A DNA stretch of 64,000 nt from Pseudomonas sp. (GCA_022448005.1 JAKUTK010000001.1:37351-101350), one strand, 5' to 3'. Positions 1 to 9,741 are shown, counted from the stretch's first letter. Numbers and translations are program-made. Notes: generated by a model from the letters alone, not told the origin.

Positions 1-51
1 CCCGCACCCGCCGAGCAGTAATGCAGCAATCGGAATGAGCAGACCTTTCAT
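1..51 (-). CDS. Lipoprotein, N-terminal fragment
   Basis: Only the first 17 codons are inside the window; the rest lies beyond the left edge. They read as a short signal peptide, MKGLLIPIAALLLGGCG, with a lipobox (LLGGC), so the product should be a lipidated periplasmic or membrane-attached protein. A near-perfect ribosome binding site (AAGGAGG, about six bases before the ATG) supports the start. It follows the other small lipoprotein gene by 17 bases on the same strand, downstream of pgk. Function cannot be told from the fragment. Confidence 0.75.
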   Translation of the reverse strand, partial: MKGLLIPIAALLLGGCG

Positions 52-68
52 TGGTCCTCCTTGCTGGC

Positions 69-263
69 TCAGGGACAATCCTGCACATCCGCGGCGGTTC
101 CTGCAGTTGGGTCTCCCGTGCTTTGCATCTCGAGGCGCTGATCATTCTGCGCGGTCGGGCTCTGTGCCGGTGGCGGGTCGATTACTTCGCAGAGCGAGTC
201 CGGCGAACCTCCGGCACAACCGGCCAGACCAATACAGCAAACAGCTATTGCGGCGAAACGCAT
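69..263 (-). CDS. Small lipoprotein, 64 aa
   Basis: The frame is open for 95 codons, but the internal ATG at 263 starts a clean lipoprotein signal peptide (MRFAAIAVCCIGLAGC, lipobox LAGC) and has a GGAG motif at a proper distance, so I take that start. The mature part is about 49 residues, Pro/Gln/Asp-rich, with two further cysteines (SLCEV and the C-terminal QDCP) that could form a disulphide. No family recognised. It lies downstream of pgk after a hairpin and just ahead of a second lipoprotein gene, so the two may be co-transcribed. The long extension upstream has no signal peptide at its N-terminus and is unlikely to be used. Confidence 0.6.
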   Translation of the reverse strand: MRFAAIAVCCIGLAGCAGGSPDSLCEVIDPPPAQSPTAQNDQRLEMQSTGDPTAGTAADVQDCP

Positions 264-301
264 GGTGAGTCTCCATTCCTCATCTGGACAGAACAGAGAC
301 A

Positions 302-322
302 GCAACCCGTCGCAGGGGTTGC
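302..322 (-). terminator. Hairpin downstream of pgk
   Basis: Inverted repeat GCAACCC / GGGTTGC with a seven-base loop, 43 bases past the pgk stop. On the minus strand it is followed by a mixed T/C stretch rather than a clean T run, so it may be a weak or attenuating terminator at the end of the tkt-epd-pgk run. Confidence 0.4.
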
Positions 323-364
323 CTTTGCCGTTACGTTTGTAGCGACAAAAGGCCATCAGCTGCT

Positions 365-1525
365 TTAGTTCGCGCGTTGCTCCAGCACTTCAACAGCTGG
401 CAGAACCTTGCCTTCGACGAACTCGAGGAAGGCGCCACCGCCAGTGGAGATATAGGAGATCTGCTCCGCGACACCGTACTTGTCGATCGCAGCCAGGGTG
501 TCACCGCCACCGGCGATGGAGAACGCCGAGCTTTGGGCAATCGCCTGGGCCAGAACCTTGGTGCCGTTACCAAACTGATCAAACTCGAACACGCCAACCG
601 GGCCGTTCCACAGGATGGTCTTCGAAGACTTCAGCAGCTCGGCAAAATTGGCCGCCGTTTGCGGACCGATGTCCAGAATCATGTCGTCTTCGGCGACGTC
701 CGCGACTGCCTTGACGGTGGCTTCAGCATCTTCAGCGAAAGCCTTGGCCACGACGACGTCGACCGGCAGCGGCACGCTGACCTTGGCGGCGATGGCCTTG
801 GCAGTGTCGACCAGATCCGCCTCATACAGCGACTTGCCCACCGGGTAGCCGGCCGCCGCCAGGAAGGTATTGGCGATGCCGCCGCCGACGATCAGCTGAT
901 TGCAGACCTGGCTCAGGCTGTTGAGCACGTCCAGCTTGGTCGAGACCTTGGAGCCAGCGACGATGGCCGCCATCGGCTGTGCCGGGCTCTTCAATGCCTT
1001 GCCCAGTGCATCTAGCTCAGCCGCGAGCAGCGGGCCGGCGCAGGCGACCTTGGCAAACTTGGCGACGCCGTGGGTCGACCCCTGGGCACGGTGGGCAGTG
1101 CCGAAGGCGTCCATGACGAACACATCGCACAGCGCGGCGTACTTCTGCGCCAGCTCGTCGGTGTTCTTCTTCTCGCCCTTGTTGAAGCGCACGTTCTCCA
1201 GCAGCACCAGCTCGCCGGCCTGCACCTCGACGCCGTCGAGGTAGTCCTTGACCAGCGCCACTTCGCGACCGAGCGCCTTGCTCAGATAATCGGCGACCGG
1301 CTTGAGACTGTCTTCTTCGCTGTACACACCCTCTTCCGGACGGCCGAGGTGCGAGCAGACCAACACCGCCGCGCCCTTCTCCAGCGCCAGCTTGATGGTC
1401 GGCAACGAGGCCAGGATGCGCGCGTCGCTTTTCACTGCGCCATCCTTGACCGGCACGTTGAGGTCCTCGCGGATCAGCACGCGCTTACCCTGGAGGTCGA
1501 GGTCGGTCATCTTCAAAACGGTCAT
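365..1525 (-). CDS. pgk: Phosphoglycerate kinase
   Basis: Cytosolic glycolytic/gluconeogenic enzyme interconverting 1,3-bisphosphoglycerate + ADP and 3-phosphoglycerate + ATP. The 386-residue product has the usual bacterial length and family sequence: N-terminal [12 protein letters not shown], the substrate loop [16 protein letters not shown], and the C-terminal nucleotide segment [10 protein letters not shown] with the glycine-rich [11 protein letters not shown]. The frame extends 44 codons upstream, but the ATG at 1525 has an AAGGAAG ribosome site and gives the family N-terminus [11 protein letters not shown]. It follows epd by 61 bases; tkt-epd-pgk in this order is the arrangement I recall from other pseudomonads and suggests a shared sugar-phosphate transcription unit. 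Confidence 0.97.
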   Translation of the reverse strand: MTVLKMTDLDLQGKRVLIREDLNVPVKDGAVKSDARILASLPTIKLALEKGAAVLVCSHLGRPEEGVYSEEDSLKPVADYLSKALGREVALVKDYLDGVEVQAGELVLLENVRFNKGEKKNTDELAQKYAALCDVFVMDAFGTAHRAQGSTHGVAKFAKVACAGPLLAAELDALGKALKSPAQPMAAIVAGSKVSTKLDVLNSLSQVCNQLIVGGGIANTFLAAAGYPVGKSLYEADLVDTAKAIAAKVSVPLPVDVVVAKAFAEDAEATVKAVADVAEDDMILDIGPQTAANFAELLKSSKTILWNGPVGVFEFDQFGNGTKVLAQAIAQSSAFSIAGGGDTLAAIDKYGVAEQISYISTGGGAFLEFVEGKVLPAVEVLEQRAN

Positions 1526-1586
1526 GTGATCTTCCTTAAGTTCAAGAACGGCGATGTTTTCAAGCCGCGGACGCCCGGTGCGGCGG

Positions 1587-2630
1587 CTAAGTGCGGTGGG
1601 CGGCGCGCAGATAATGATCGGCCACGTCGAGCATGCGGTTGGCGAAACCCCATTCATTGTCGAACCACGCCAACAGGTTCACCAGCCGGGGCCCAGAGGC
1701 GCGCGTCAGGCTGCCGTCGACGATCGCCGAATGCGGGTCGTGATTGAAATCGCAACTGGCATGGGGCAACTCGGTATACGCGAGCAGGCCTTTCAACGGC
1801 CCGGATTCAGCGGCTTCCCGCAGGATCTGGTTGATCGTCGACGCATCGGTATCACGCGTCATCTGCAGCGTGATATCCAGACAGGACACGTTCACCGTTG
1901 GCACCCGCACGGCTTTGGCCTGAATCCGCCCCGAGAGTTCCGGCAGCAGGCGTTCAATGCCTTTTGCCAGGCCGGTGGAGACCGGAATCACCGACTGGAA
2001 GGCCGAGCGCGTGCGCCGCAGGTCGTCGTGGTGATAGGCGTCGATCACTGGCTGATCGTTCATCGCCGAGTGAATGGTGGTGATCGAAACGTAATCCAGA
2101 CCAATCGCGTCGTTGAGCAGTTTGAGCAGCGGCACGCCGCAATTGGTCGTGCAGGACGCATTGGACACCAGCCGCTCGGCGCCGGTCAGCCGCTGGTGAT
2201 TGATACCCATGACCACTGTTGCATCGACATCCGCGGCGCCGCTCATGGGCTGCGAAAACAGCACCCGCGGAACGCCTGCAGCGAGAAAGCGCTCCCCACC
2301 GGCCCGAGTGTTGTAGGCACCGGAACACTCCAACACCAGGTCCACTCCCAGAGCGCGCCAATCGACCGCTTCAGGCGTCGACTCACGCAACACTTTCCCG
2401 CAATGACCGTTCAGGTGCAGACAATCGCCGTCCACGCTCACCTCGCCGGGAAAACGGCCGTGAGTAGAGTCGAAGCGGGTGAGGTATTCCAGACTGGCCA
2501 TATCGGCAAGGTCGTTGAGGGCAACGATCTCGAAATCAAACGCGGCATCGCGCTCGTAAAAAGCACGCAGCACGCAGCGACCGATGCGGCCGTAACCGTT
2601 GAGGGCGATGCGGTAGGGACGATTGGGCAT
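1587..2630 (-). CDS. epd: D-erythrose-4-phosphate dehydrogenase
   Basis: A GAPDH-superfamily protein of 347 residues. N-terminal Rossmann motif [14 protein letters not shown] binds NAD; the catalytic cysteine is in SNASCTTNC and the helper histidine in TTIHSAMND. The motif IHSAMND and the position between tkt and pgk fit Epd, which oxidises erythrose-4-phosphate to 4-phosphoerythronate for pyridoxal phosphate synthesis, better than a glycolytic GAPDH. Epd and some GapB enzymes are hard to separate by eye, so a gluconeogenic GAPDH role cannot be excluded. The ATG at 2630 is the natural start for the Rossmann fold. A 120-base gap carrying a REP pair separates it from tkt. Confidence 0.9.
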   Translation of the reverse strand: MPNRPYRIALNGYGRIGRCVLRAFYERDAAFDFEIVALNDLADMASLEYLTRFDSTHGRFPGEVSVDGDCLHLNGHCGKVLRESTPEAVDWRALGVDLVLECSGAYNTRAGGERFLAAGVPRVLFSQPMSGAADVDATVVMGINHQRLTGAERLVSNASCTTNCGVPLLKLLNDAIGLDYVSITTIHSAMNDQPVIDAYHHDDLRRTRSAFQSVIPVSTGLAKGIERLLPELSGRIQAKAVRVPTVNVSCLDITLQMTRDTDASTINQILREAAESGPLKGLLAYTELPHASCDFNHDPHSAIVDGSLTRASGPRLVNLLAWFDNEWGFANRMLDVADHYLRAAHRT

Positions 2631-2647
2631 ATAGCTTCCGCTGTCTC

Positions 2648-2721
2648 GTAGGTGCGAGGGAGACGCCTAGTTTTTGCTCGCGAACGCGCCGTGAACGCTT
2701 CGCGAGCAAGCTCGCTCCTAC
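2648..2721. repeat. Inverted REP pair (REPIN-like)
   Basis: The right arm, TTCGCGAGCAAGCTCGCTCC, is the typical repetitive extragenic palindrome of fluorescent and stutzeri-type pseudomonads. The left arm is a degenerate inverted copy: GTAGGTGCGAG at 2648-2658 opposes CTCGCTCCTAC at 2711-2721, and TTGCTCGCGAACG opposes the CGTTCGCGAGCAA-like core. Two inverted REPs around a short spacer are the REPIN arrangement mobilised by RAYT transposases. It sits in the tkt-epd gap, where the transcript could fold into a long hairpin that affects processing or stability of the downstream message. No RAYT gene is in the window. Confidence 0.8.
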
Positions 2722-2750
2722 TGATTGAAGACCAACCGCAGCCGCTGGAA

Positions 2751-4748
2751 TCAGTCTTCCAGCAGCTCTTCGGCAACCGCGAGGATGTTTTCGACAGTGA
2801 AGCCGAACTCCTCGAACAACTGGCCAGCCGGGGCCGATTCGCCGTACGTTGTCATCCCGATGATGCGGCCGTCGAGTCCGACGTACTTGTACCAGTAGTC
2901 CGCATGGGCCGCTTCGATGGCGATGCGCGCGCCGACTTCGACCGGCAGCACGTGCTGCTTCCAGGCGGCGTCCTGCGCGTCGAAGACGCTAGTGCACGGC
3001 ATCGACACCACACGCACCTTACGGCCCTGCTCAGTCAGCTTGTCGTAGGCCTGGACGGCCAGACCGACTTCCGAACCGGTGGAGATGAGGATCAGCTCCG
3101 GCTCGCCAGCGCAGTTCTTGAGGATGTAGCCACCCTTGGCAATGGACGACTCGGTTTCGTTGTCGCGAATGTGATACGGCAGGTTCTGACGCGAGAAGAT
3201 CAACGCGCTCGGGCCGTCCTTGCGCTCGACGGCGTGCTTCCACGCCACGGCTGATTCGACAGTGTCGGCCGGGCGCCAGGTGTCCAGGTTCGGCGTGGTA
3301 CGCAGGCTGGTCAGCTGCTCGATCGGCTGGTGAGTCGGGCCGTCTTCGCCGAGACCGATGGAGTCGTGGGTGAAAACATAGAGCACACGCTGCTTCATCA
3401 GCGCCGACATGCGCACAGCGTTGCGGGCGTATTCCATGAACATCAGGAAGGTGGCGCCGTAAGGAATCAGGCCGCCGTGCAGCGCAACGCCGTTCATGAT
3501 CGCAGCCATGCCGAACTCGCGCACGCCGTAGTACATGTAGTTGCCGGAGGCATCTTCGGCGACCACCGGCTTGCAGCCCTTCCACAGGGTCAGGTTGGAA
3601 CCAGCCAGGTCCGCCGAGCCGCCGAGCAGCTCAGGCAGCTGCGGGCCGAAGGCATTCAGGCAATTCTGGCTGGCCTTGCGGCTGGCGATGGTTTCGCCCT
3701 TGGTGGCGACTTCACGAATGAACTCGCTCGTCTTTTCCGCAAAGTCGGCCGGCAGCTCACCGGCCATGCGCCGCTTGAACTCGGATGCCAGACCCGGGAA
3801 TTCGGCTTCGTACGCGGCGAAGCGCTTGTTCCACTCGTTCTCCGCGTCAGCGCCCTTCTGTTTGGCGTCCCACTCGGCGTAGATATCGGCCGGAATCTCG
3901 AACGGGCCATGCGTCCAGCCCAGCGCCTCACGGGTCAGGGCAATCTCGGCATCGCCGAGCGCGGCACCGTGGCACTCTTCCTTGCCCTGCTTATTCGGCG
4001 AGCCGAAACCGATGATGGTTTTGCAGCAAATCAGCGTCGGCCGGTCGCTCTTGCGCGCCGTCTCGAGTGCCATCTGGATTTCGTCGGCGTCATGGCCGTC
4101 GACGTTGCGAATCACCTGCCAGCCGTAGGCCTCGAAGCGGCGCGGGGTGTCATCGGTAAACCAGCCATGGACTTCGCCGTCGATGGAGATGCCGTTGTCA
4201 TCGTAGAAAGCGACCAGCTTGTTCAGCGCCAGGGTACCGGCCAAGGAGCAGACTTCGTGGGAGATGCCTTCCATCAGGCAGCCGTCACCCATGAATACAT
4301 AGGTGTGGTGGTCGACGATCTTGTGCCCGTCGCGGTTGAACTGCGCCGCCATGACTTTCTCGGCCAGGGCGAAGCCCACGGCATTCGCCAGTCCCTGACC
4401 CAGCGGCCCGGTGGTGGTCTCGACGCCCGCGGTGTAGCCGAACTCCGGGTGACCCGGGGTCTTGCTGTGCAGCTGGCGGAAGTTCTTCAGGTCGTCGATA
4501 GACAGGTCATAGCCGGTCAGATGCAGCAACGAGTAGATCAGCATCGAGCCGTGGCCGTTGGACAGCACGAAGCGGTCGCGGTCGGCCCAGAGCGGGTTGG
4601 TCGGGCTGTGCTTCAGATGATCACGCCAGAGCACCTCGGCGATGTCCGCCATGCCCATGGGGGCACCCGGGTGGCCGCTGTTGGCTTTCTGCACAGCATC
4701 CATGCTGAGGGCGCGGATGGCATTGGCTCGCTCACGACGGCTGGGCAT
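2751..4748 (-). CDS. tkt: Transketolase
   Basis: Thiamine-diphosphate enzyme of the non-oxidative pentose phosphate pathway, moving two-carbon units between sugar phosphates and supplying erythrose-4-phosphate, the substrate of the Epd encoded next. The 665 residues match normal length. Visible landmarks: the N-terminal [12 protein letters not shown], the ThDP/Mg motif [12 protein letters not shown] ending in DDN, the pyrimidine-domain segment [20 protein letters not shown], and the C-terminal domain with [15 protein letters not shown]. The frame is open 33 codons further upstream, but the ATG at 4748 follows AGGAGA by seven bases and gives the family N-terminus. It lies 108 bases downstream of the LysR gene on the same strand. 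Confidence 0.97.
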   Translation of the reverse strand: MPSRRERANAIRALSMDAVQKANSGHPGAPMGMADIAEVLWRDHLKHSPTNPLWADRDRFVLSNGHGSMLIYSLLHLTGYDLSIDDLKNFRQLHSKTPGHPEFGYTAGVETTTGPLGQGLANAVGFALAEKVMAAQFNRDGHKIVDHHTYVFMGDGCLMEGISHEVCSLAGTLALNKLVAFYDDNGISIDGEVHGWFTDDTPRRFEAYGWQVIRNVDGHDADEIQMALETARKSDRPTLICCKTIIGFGSPNKQGKEECHGAALGDAEIALTREALGWTHGPFEIPADIYAEWDAKQKGADAENEWNKRFAAYEAEFPGLASEFKRRMAGELPADFAEKTSEFIREVATKGETIASRKASQNCLNAFGPQLPELLGGSADLAGSNLTLWKGCKPVVAEDASGNYMYYGVREFGMAAIMNGVALHGGLIPYGATFLMFMEYARNAVRMSALMKQRVLYVFTHDSIGLGEDGPTHQPIEQLTSLRTTPNLDTWRPADTVESAVAWKHAVERKDGPSALIFSRQNLPYHIRDNETESSIAKGGYILKNCAGEPELILISTGSEVGLAVQAYDKLTEQGRKVRVVSMPCTSVFDAQDAAWKQHVLPVEVGARIAIEAAHADYWYKYVGLDGRIIGMTTYGESAPAGQLFEEFGFTVENILAVAEELLED

Positions 4749-4856
4749 CGCTGAATCTCCTGCGGGGGTGTACGAAGAAAAAGGCGGCCATTTTCCCCTA
4801 CCGCGGGTGGCGGGGCAATGACTGAATAAGGGCCACGCCGCCGCCAACGTCCGCCT

Positions 4857-5777
4857 TTAGTCGAGCAGCCTGACGCCACAGCTGCCGATGTCCGGCAAAT
4901 GCTGCAGAAGGTAGTCCTTCATCCGGCTCAGCGTCTGGGGCGTCTCACCGGCTGCCGGCCATACCAGGTAATAGCTATCGCCTGAGCGCACCGCCTGGTC
5001 GAACGGCAGCATCAGCGAGCCTTTGCGTAATTCGGCGCGGACCAACGCCAGGTCGCCGATCGAGATGCCATGCCCTTGCGCCGCCGCGGAAATTCCCAGC
5101 TCCAGCGTGTCGAACAGCTTGCCTTGCTGCCAGTTGACTGACTCGACCCAGCCGACGCGCTGCAACCAGCGTCGCCAATCCCGACAGTCACGCGAGGGGT
5201 GAATCAGCGATGCATCGGCGAGGCGCGCGGCTGTCCAGGGTGATCCGCCCTGAAACTCCGGTGAGCAGACCGGCACCAGCCACTCATCGAACAACTTGAC
5301 CCGGTTCCAGTCCGCCGGAAACCCGCCATGGCCGAGCAGGATGGCGCAATCAAAAGGCTCGTTGTGGAAGTCCACCGAATCGAGGTCCATCCAGGCACTG
5401 GTCAGTTGCACGCGGTCCTGCGGATGGTCGAGCTGGAAACTCTCCAGCGCGCCAAGGAGCCAGCGCATCGTCAGCGTCGACGGCGCTTTCAGCCGGAGTG
5501 CATCCTGCTGACGGTTGATGGCGATGCAGGCGTTCTCGATGGTTCGGAAGCCGACCTTGAGTTCCTGCGCCAGCAGCCGTCCGGTGTCGGTCAGTGCCAG
5601 CCGTGAACCGCGCCGCTCGAAGAGCGGGCAGCCGAGGCTTTCTTCCAGCGTCTTCACGTGTCGACTGACCGCACTCTGGGTAATGCACAGACTTTCCGCG
5701 GCCTGTGTGAACGAGCCGAAGCGTGCCGCGACCTCAAAGGCGCGCAGCGCATAGAGCGGCGGCATGCGCAACGTCAT
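4857..5777 (-). CDS. LysR-family transcriptional regulator (GcvA-like)
   Basis: A 306-residue LysR-type activator. The N-terminal winged helix-turn-helix is plain (LRAFEVAARFGSFTQAAESL, then ITQSAVSRHVKTLEESLG and LFERRGSRLALT), followed by a periplasmic-binding-protein-like effector domain to about residue 300. Three in-frame starts exist; I choose ATG 5777 because GGAG lies nine bases upstream, while the first ATG at 5795 falls inside a perfect palindrome that is more likely an operator. It is divergent from the hydroxylase gene at 5940 across 160 bases, the classic layout of a LysR regulator controlling its neighbour. It probably senses an amino acid or the hydroxylated product; that is inference. 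Confidence 0.85.
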   Translation of the reverse strand: MTLRMPPLYALRAFEVAARFGSFTQAAESLCITQSAVSRHVKTLEESLGCPLFERRGSRLALTDTGRLLAQELKVGFRTIENACIAINRQQDALRLKAPSTLTMRWLLGALESFQLDHPQDRVQLTSAWMDLDSVDFHNEPFDCAILLGHGGFPADWNRVKLFDEWLVPVCSPEFQGGSPWTAARLADASLIHPSRDCRDWRRWLQRVGWVESVNWQQGKLFDTLELGISAAAQGHGISIGDLALVRAELRKGSLMLPFDQAVRSGDSYYLVWPAAGETPQTLSRMKDYLLQHLPDIGSCGVRLLD

Positions 5778-5791
5778 GCCGGCAGACTCCA

Positions 5792-5810
5792 GCATGAGTA
5801 AAACTCATGC
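5792..5810. promoter_or_regulatory. Palindromic LysR-type operator
   Basis: Perfect inverted repeat GCATGAGT-AAA-ACTCATGC, containing the T-N11-A core typical of LysR binding boxes. It lies directly before the chosen LysR start and 130 bases upstream of the divergent hydroxylase gene, so it could serve autoregulation and activation of the neighbour. Assignment is from symmetry and position only. Confidence 0.6.
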
Positions 5811-5939
5811 CATATGGTCGTTTTTTCCATTTTGCAACCCTCCAGGCCCCACCAATACTCGCCAGCAATCGGGCCAGCCACGCGCTGACACCGACTCAAA
5901 AAAGAGGCCTCTGCCTGTATAACGCTAGGGAAGGATGAC

Positions 5940-6836
5940 ATGCCCACTCGTGAGTTCGATCAACTTTTATCTGCCAGCATTCGTCACGGGGGGCTCAGTC
6001 AGGCGCAGATAGCGGATATCCTCGATTTCAAGCTGATGGGTAACGCCAAGGGTTTTCTCCTCGTGGAGGACACGGACATCGGCGAGATCCCGCCGACGCC
6101 CGCCTCACGCACCGAGCTGAACAAGCAAGACGACCGCAGCGAGCGCCTGCTGCTGCAAGCTACCGCCCTGCTGGGCGAACCCATCGGCTACGTGCAGGAA
6201 TCGGGCGGCTGCATCGTCAACAATTTTTTCCCGCAGCAGACGCAGTCACGCGCCGCGACGTCGGACAGCTTCGACACCGAACTCGACCTGCACACCGAGA
6301 ACGCTTTTCACGCGATCCAGCCCGACTACTTGCTGCTGCTCTGCCTGCGCCAGGACCCGGCGGCTGAAGCGGTTACCTACATTGCTTCGGCCGAACGCAT
6401 TCTCGACCGGCTTTCCTACGAAGATCAGGTGTTCTTTCTCAACGAGCCGTACAACTTTCTCTCCGACTACGGCCCCAGCGAAAAGAACCAGCGCATCGAT
6501 ATCAACAAGCATCAGACCGTGCTCTACGGCGACCCCGACGCGCCCTTTCTGCGCTTCGACCCGCAATTCATGGTCGCCTACAGCGATCGGGCTCAGCGTG
6601 CATTGGACCGGCTGCGCGCCATTGCCTGGGAGGTGGTCGAGCCGGTGCGGCTCACCCGTGGCGACCTGCTGATCATCGACAACCGTCGTACCGCACACGC
6701 ACGTAGCCCCTTCACGGCCCGTTTCGATGGCAGCGACCGCTGGATGCAGCGCACCTTCGCCAGCTGCAACCTGCGCTTCTACACCGAAAAGCTGGGCAAG
6801 CAATCGCGCATCTTCGAACTGGTAACCGAGCTATGA
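5940..6836 (+). CDS. Fe(II)/2-oxoglutarate-dependent dioxygenase, clavaminate synthase-like amino-acid hydroxylase
   Basis: A 298-residue non-haem iron oxygenase. The iron triad is visible: His118 and Glu120 in LDLHTENAF, and His253 in IIDNRRTAHARS; Arg267 in FDGSDRWMQRTF lies fourteen residues after the distal histidine, the spacing of the 2-oxoglutarate-binding arginine in clavaminate synthase. The whole pattern (LHTE-AF, PDYLLLLCLRQDP, DNRR-AH-RS-F-ARFDGSDR) resembles free L-lysine/L-arginine hydroxylases of the KDO/VioC group, so the likely reaction is stereospecific hydroxylation of a free amino acid. The substrate cannot be read from sequence. RBS AAGGA stands before the ATG. It overlaps the LysE exporter by four bases and faces a LysR gene; together they look like a make-and-export module. 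An alternative is TauD-like catabolic cleavage. Confidence 0.85.
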   Translation: MPTREFDQLLSASIRHGGLSQAQIADILDFKLMGNAKGFLLVEDTDIGEIPPTPASRTELNKQDDRSERLLLQATALLGEPIGYVQESGGCIVNNFFPQQTQSRAATSDSFDTELDLHTENAFHAIQPDYLLLLCLRQDPAAEAVTYIASAERILDRLSYEDQVFFLNEPYNFLSDYGPSEKNQRIDINKHQTVLYGDPDAPFLRFDPQFMVAYSDRAQRALDRLRAIAWEVVEPVRLTRGDLLIIDNRRTAHARSPFTARFDGSDRWMQRTFASCNLRFYTEKLGKQSRIFELVTEL

Positions 6837-7438
6837 ACGCCACCTATCTCGCCTTTGCTGCCGCTGTCGCCCTGCTGATCGCCTCCCCCGGCCCGGTCGT
6901 CGCACTGGTGGTCGCCGATGCGCGGCGCAGCTGGCCGGCCTGGACCATTCTCGGCGGCGTGATTTCCGCGCAACTGCTGTTGATCGCTGCGCTGATGGTG
7001 ATCTACCTGGCCCTGGACCTGAAACCGGTGATTCTCGAATGGGGCCAGGTGCTCGGCGGGCTCTACCTGATCTGGCTCGGTGCCGACGGCCTCTGCGGCG
7101 GGGGCGGTGGAGAAGCTAAGGAGCTGCCGCGCCCGCAATCGCATTACTTCTGGCGGGCCATGGCGGTCGGACTGTCCAACCCCAAGGACATCCTATTCTT
7201 TCTCGCCTTTCTGCCAGGCTTCATTCTGCCGGCGCAACCCTTCGCGCCGCAGGCGCTGGCGCTGATCGCCATTTGGGCATTGGTCGATGTTTCGATTTTG
7301 ATCACCTACAGCCTGGTGTCACGCCAGTTGTCGAGCAATGATCGCCTGCAGGGGCTACTTGATCTGCTGCCCAATTTCTTTCTACTGGCGCTGGGTCTGG
7401 TGTCCTGCGGCATGGGCGTCAATAGCCTGATCAGTTAA
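6833..7438 (+). CDS. LysE/RhtB-family amino-acid exporter
   Basis: A 201-residue inner-membrane protein with about six hydrophobic segments and the family signature near the N-terminus (ASPGPVVALVV) plus the mid-protein GLSNPKDILFFLAFLPGF. Members export amino acids such as lysine, arginine, homoserine or threonine by proton antiport. The ATG overlaps the end of the dioxygenase gene (ATGA), implying translational coupling, so the exported compound may be the hydroxylated amino acid made by that enzyme. A run of glycines (CGGGGGEAK) marks the variable central cytoplasmic loop. Its stop is only thirteen bases before the palindrome that precedes the ArsR-type gene. Confidence 0.9.
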   Translation: MNATYLAFAAAVALLIASPGPVVALVVADARRSWPAWTILGGVISAQLLLIAALMVIYLALDLKPVILEWGQVLGGLYLIWLGADGLCGGGGGEAKELPRPQSHYFWRAMAVGLSNPKDILFFLAFLPGFILPAQPFAPQALALIAIWALVDVSILITYSLVSRQLSSNDRLQGLLDLLPNFFLLALGLVSCGMGVNSLIS

Positions 7439-7450
7439 GGCGTCGCTTGT

Positions 7451-7476
7451 CCAATATCAAAACTTTTTGATATTGG
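7451..7476. promoter_or_regulatory. Perfect 26-bp palindrome, likely ArsR-type operator
   Basis: CCAATATCAAAA, two bases (CT), then the exact reverse complement. It lies in the 78-base gap before the ArsR-methyltransferase gene, immediately upstream of a possible promoter (TTGCTG 7479-7484, 17-base spacer, TAGACT 7502-7507). ArsR proteins bind such AT-rich dyads and usually autoregulate. The ATATC/GATAT core resembles what I recall of the SahR-type motif for methyl-cycle regulators. I saw no equally good copy upstream of ahcY or metF. Confidence 0.75.
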
Positions 7477-7516
7477 CATTGCTGGACGAAAATCGACCGA
7501 CTAGACTGCGCTGCCT

Positions 7517-8518
7517 ATGAGCCTGCGCATTCCCCAGATGTCTTTCGACGACAGCGATCAGCTCGCCGCCCTGTGCAAGGCCGGCGGCGATTCGCTGCGG
7601 TTGAACGTATTGCGCGCTCTGGCCAGCGACTCGTTCGGCGTACTCGAGCTGGCGCAGATTTTTGCCACCGGACAATCCGGCATCAGCCATCACCTCAAGG
7701 TACTGACCCTGGCCGGCCTGCTGGCGACGCGCCGTGAAGGCAACGCAATCTTTTACCGCCGCGCCCTGCCTCAGAGCGACAACCTCGGAGGCAAGCTGCA
7801 TGCAGCCCTGCTCGAAGAAGTCGATCAGCTGAGCCTGCCGCTCGATGTGCAGGCGCGCATCGCTGCCGTGCATGCCCAGCGCAGCGCCGCCAGCGAAGAC
7901 TTCTTCGCAAGAATGGCCGGCAGCTTCCAGGCCCGGCAGGACATGATCGCCGGCTTCCCGCAGTACCGCGACAGCGTGGTCGCGCTGCTCGATGCGCTGA
8001 GTCTTCCAGCCCAGGCTACAGCGCTGGAAGTAGGCCCCGGCGACGGCGGCTTTCTGCCGGAACTGGCTCATCGGTTCGCCCGAGTGGTCGCGGTGGACAA
8101 CAGCCGGGCAATGCTCGAGCTGGCTCGCTCACGTTGCGAGCAGGATGCGCTGGAAAATGTCGAGTTGAAACTTGCAGACGCATTGCAGGACGAATGTCCG
8201 TCAGCCGATTGCGTTGTGCTGAACATGGTTTTGCATCATCTGGCCGCGCCAGGTGAAGCACTCAAGCAACTGGCGCGGTTGGTGAACGTGGGCGGTAGCC
8301 TGCTGATCACCGAGCTGTGCAGCCACAACCAGAGTTGGGCCAAGGAGGCCTGCGGCGATCTCTGGCTGGGCTTCGAACAGGACGATCTGGCCCGTTGGGC
8401 CGATGCCGCGGGGCTCACGCCCGGCGAGAGCCTCTACATTGGCTTGAAAAACGGTTTTCAGATCCAGACCCGGTACTTCTCCCGGCTCGCCCCTGACAGC
8501 CGACTCACCCACCGGTAA
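7517..8518 (+). CDS. ArsR-family regulator fused to SAM-dependent methyltransferase domain
   Basis: A 333-residue two-domain protein. Residues about 10-95 are an ArsR winged helix (ESDSFGVLELAQIF-like DNA-binding segment, then QSGISHHLKVLTLAGLLATRREGNAIFYRR). From about 145 there is a class I methyltransferase fold with motif I LEVGPGDGGF (residues 170-179), an acidic strand end VVAVDNSRAML, and VVLNMVLHHL. The second domain probably senses SAM or SAH rather than methylating a substrate, because the gene sits fourteen bases before metK and homologues I recall from other pseudomonads occupy the same place. No clear ribosome site precedes the ATG, and the candidate promoter would give an almost leaderless message. 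A true methyltransferase role remains possible. Confidence 0.85.
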   Translation: MSLRIPQMSFDDSDQLAALCKAGGDSLRLNVLRALASDSFGVLELAQIFATGQSGISHHLKVLTLAGLLATRREGNAIFYRRALPQSDNLGGKLHAALLEEVDQLSLPLDVQARIAAVHAQRSAASEDFFARMAGSFQARQDMIAGFPQYRDSVVALLDALSLPAQATALEVGPGDGGFLPELAHRFARVVAVDNSRAMLELARSRCEQDALENVELKLADALQDECPSADCVVLNMVLHHLAAPGEALKQLARLVNVGGSLLITELCSHNQSWAKEACGDLWLGFEQDDLARWADAAGLTPGESLYIGLKNGFQIQTRYFSRLAPDSRLTHR

Positions 8519-8532
8519 TTAGGAACCGATAG

Positions 8533-9723
<1,191 letters not shown>

Positions 9724-9741
9724 AACACAGCCCGCAGGCAC

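Noticed and set aside
1554..2651. 365-codon open frame on the plus strand across epd
   Set aside because: Antisense to a well-supported dehydrogenase gene, with no ribosome site and no recognisable domain.
3330..4754. 474-codon open frame on the plus strand across tkt
   Set aside because: Antisense shadow of a conserved transketolase; low-complexity Arg/His/Val-rich product with no domain, as expected from GC-rich third positions.
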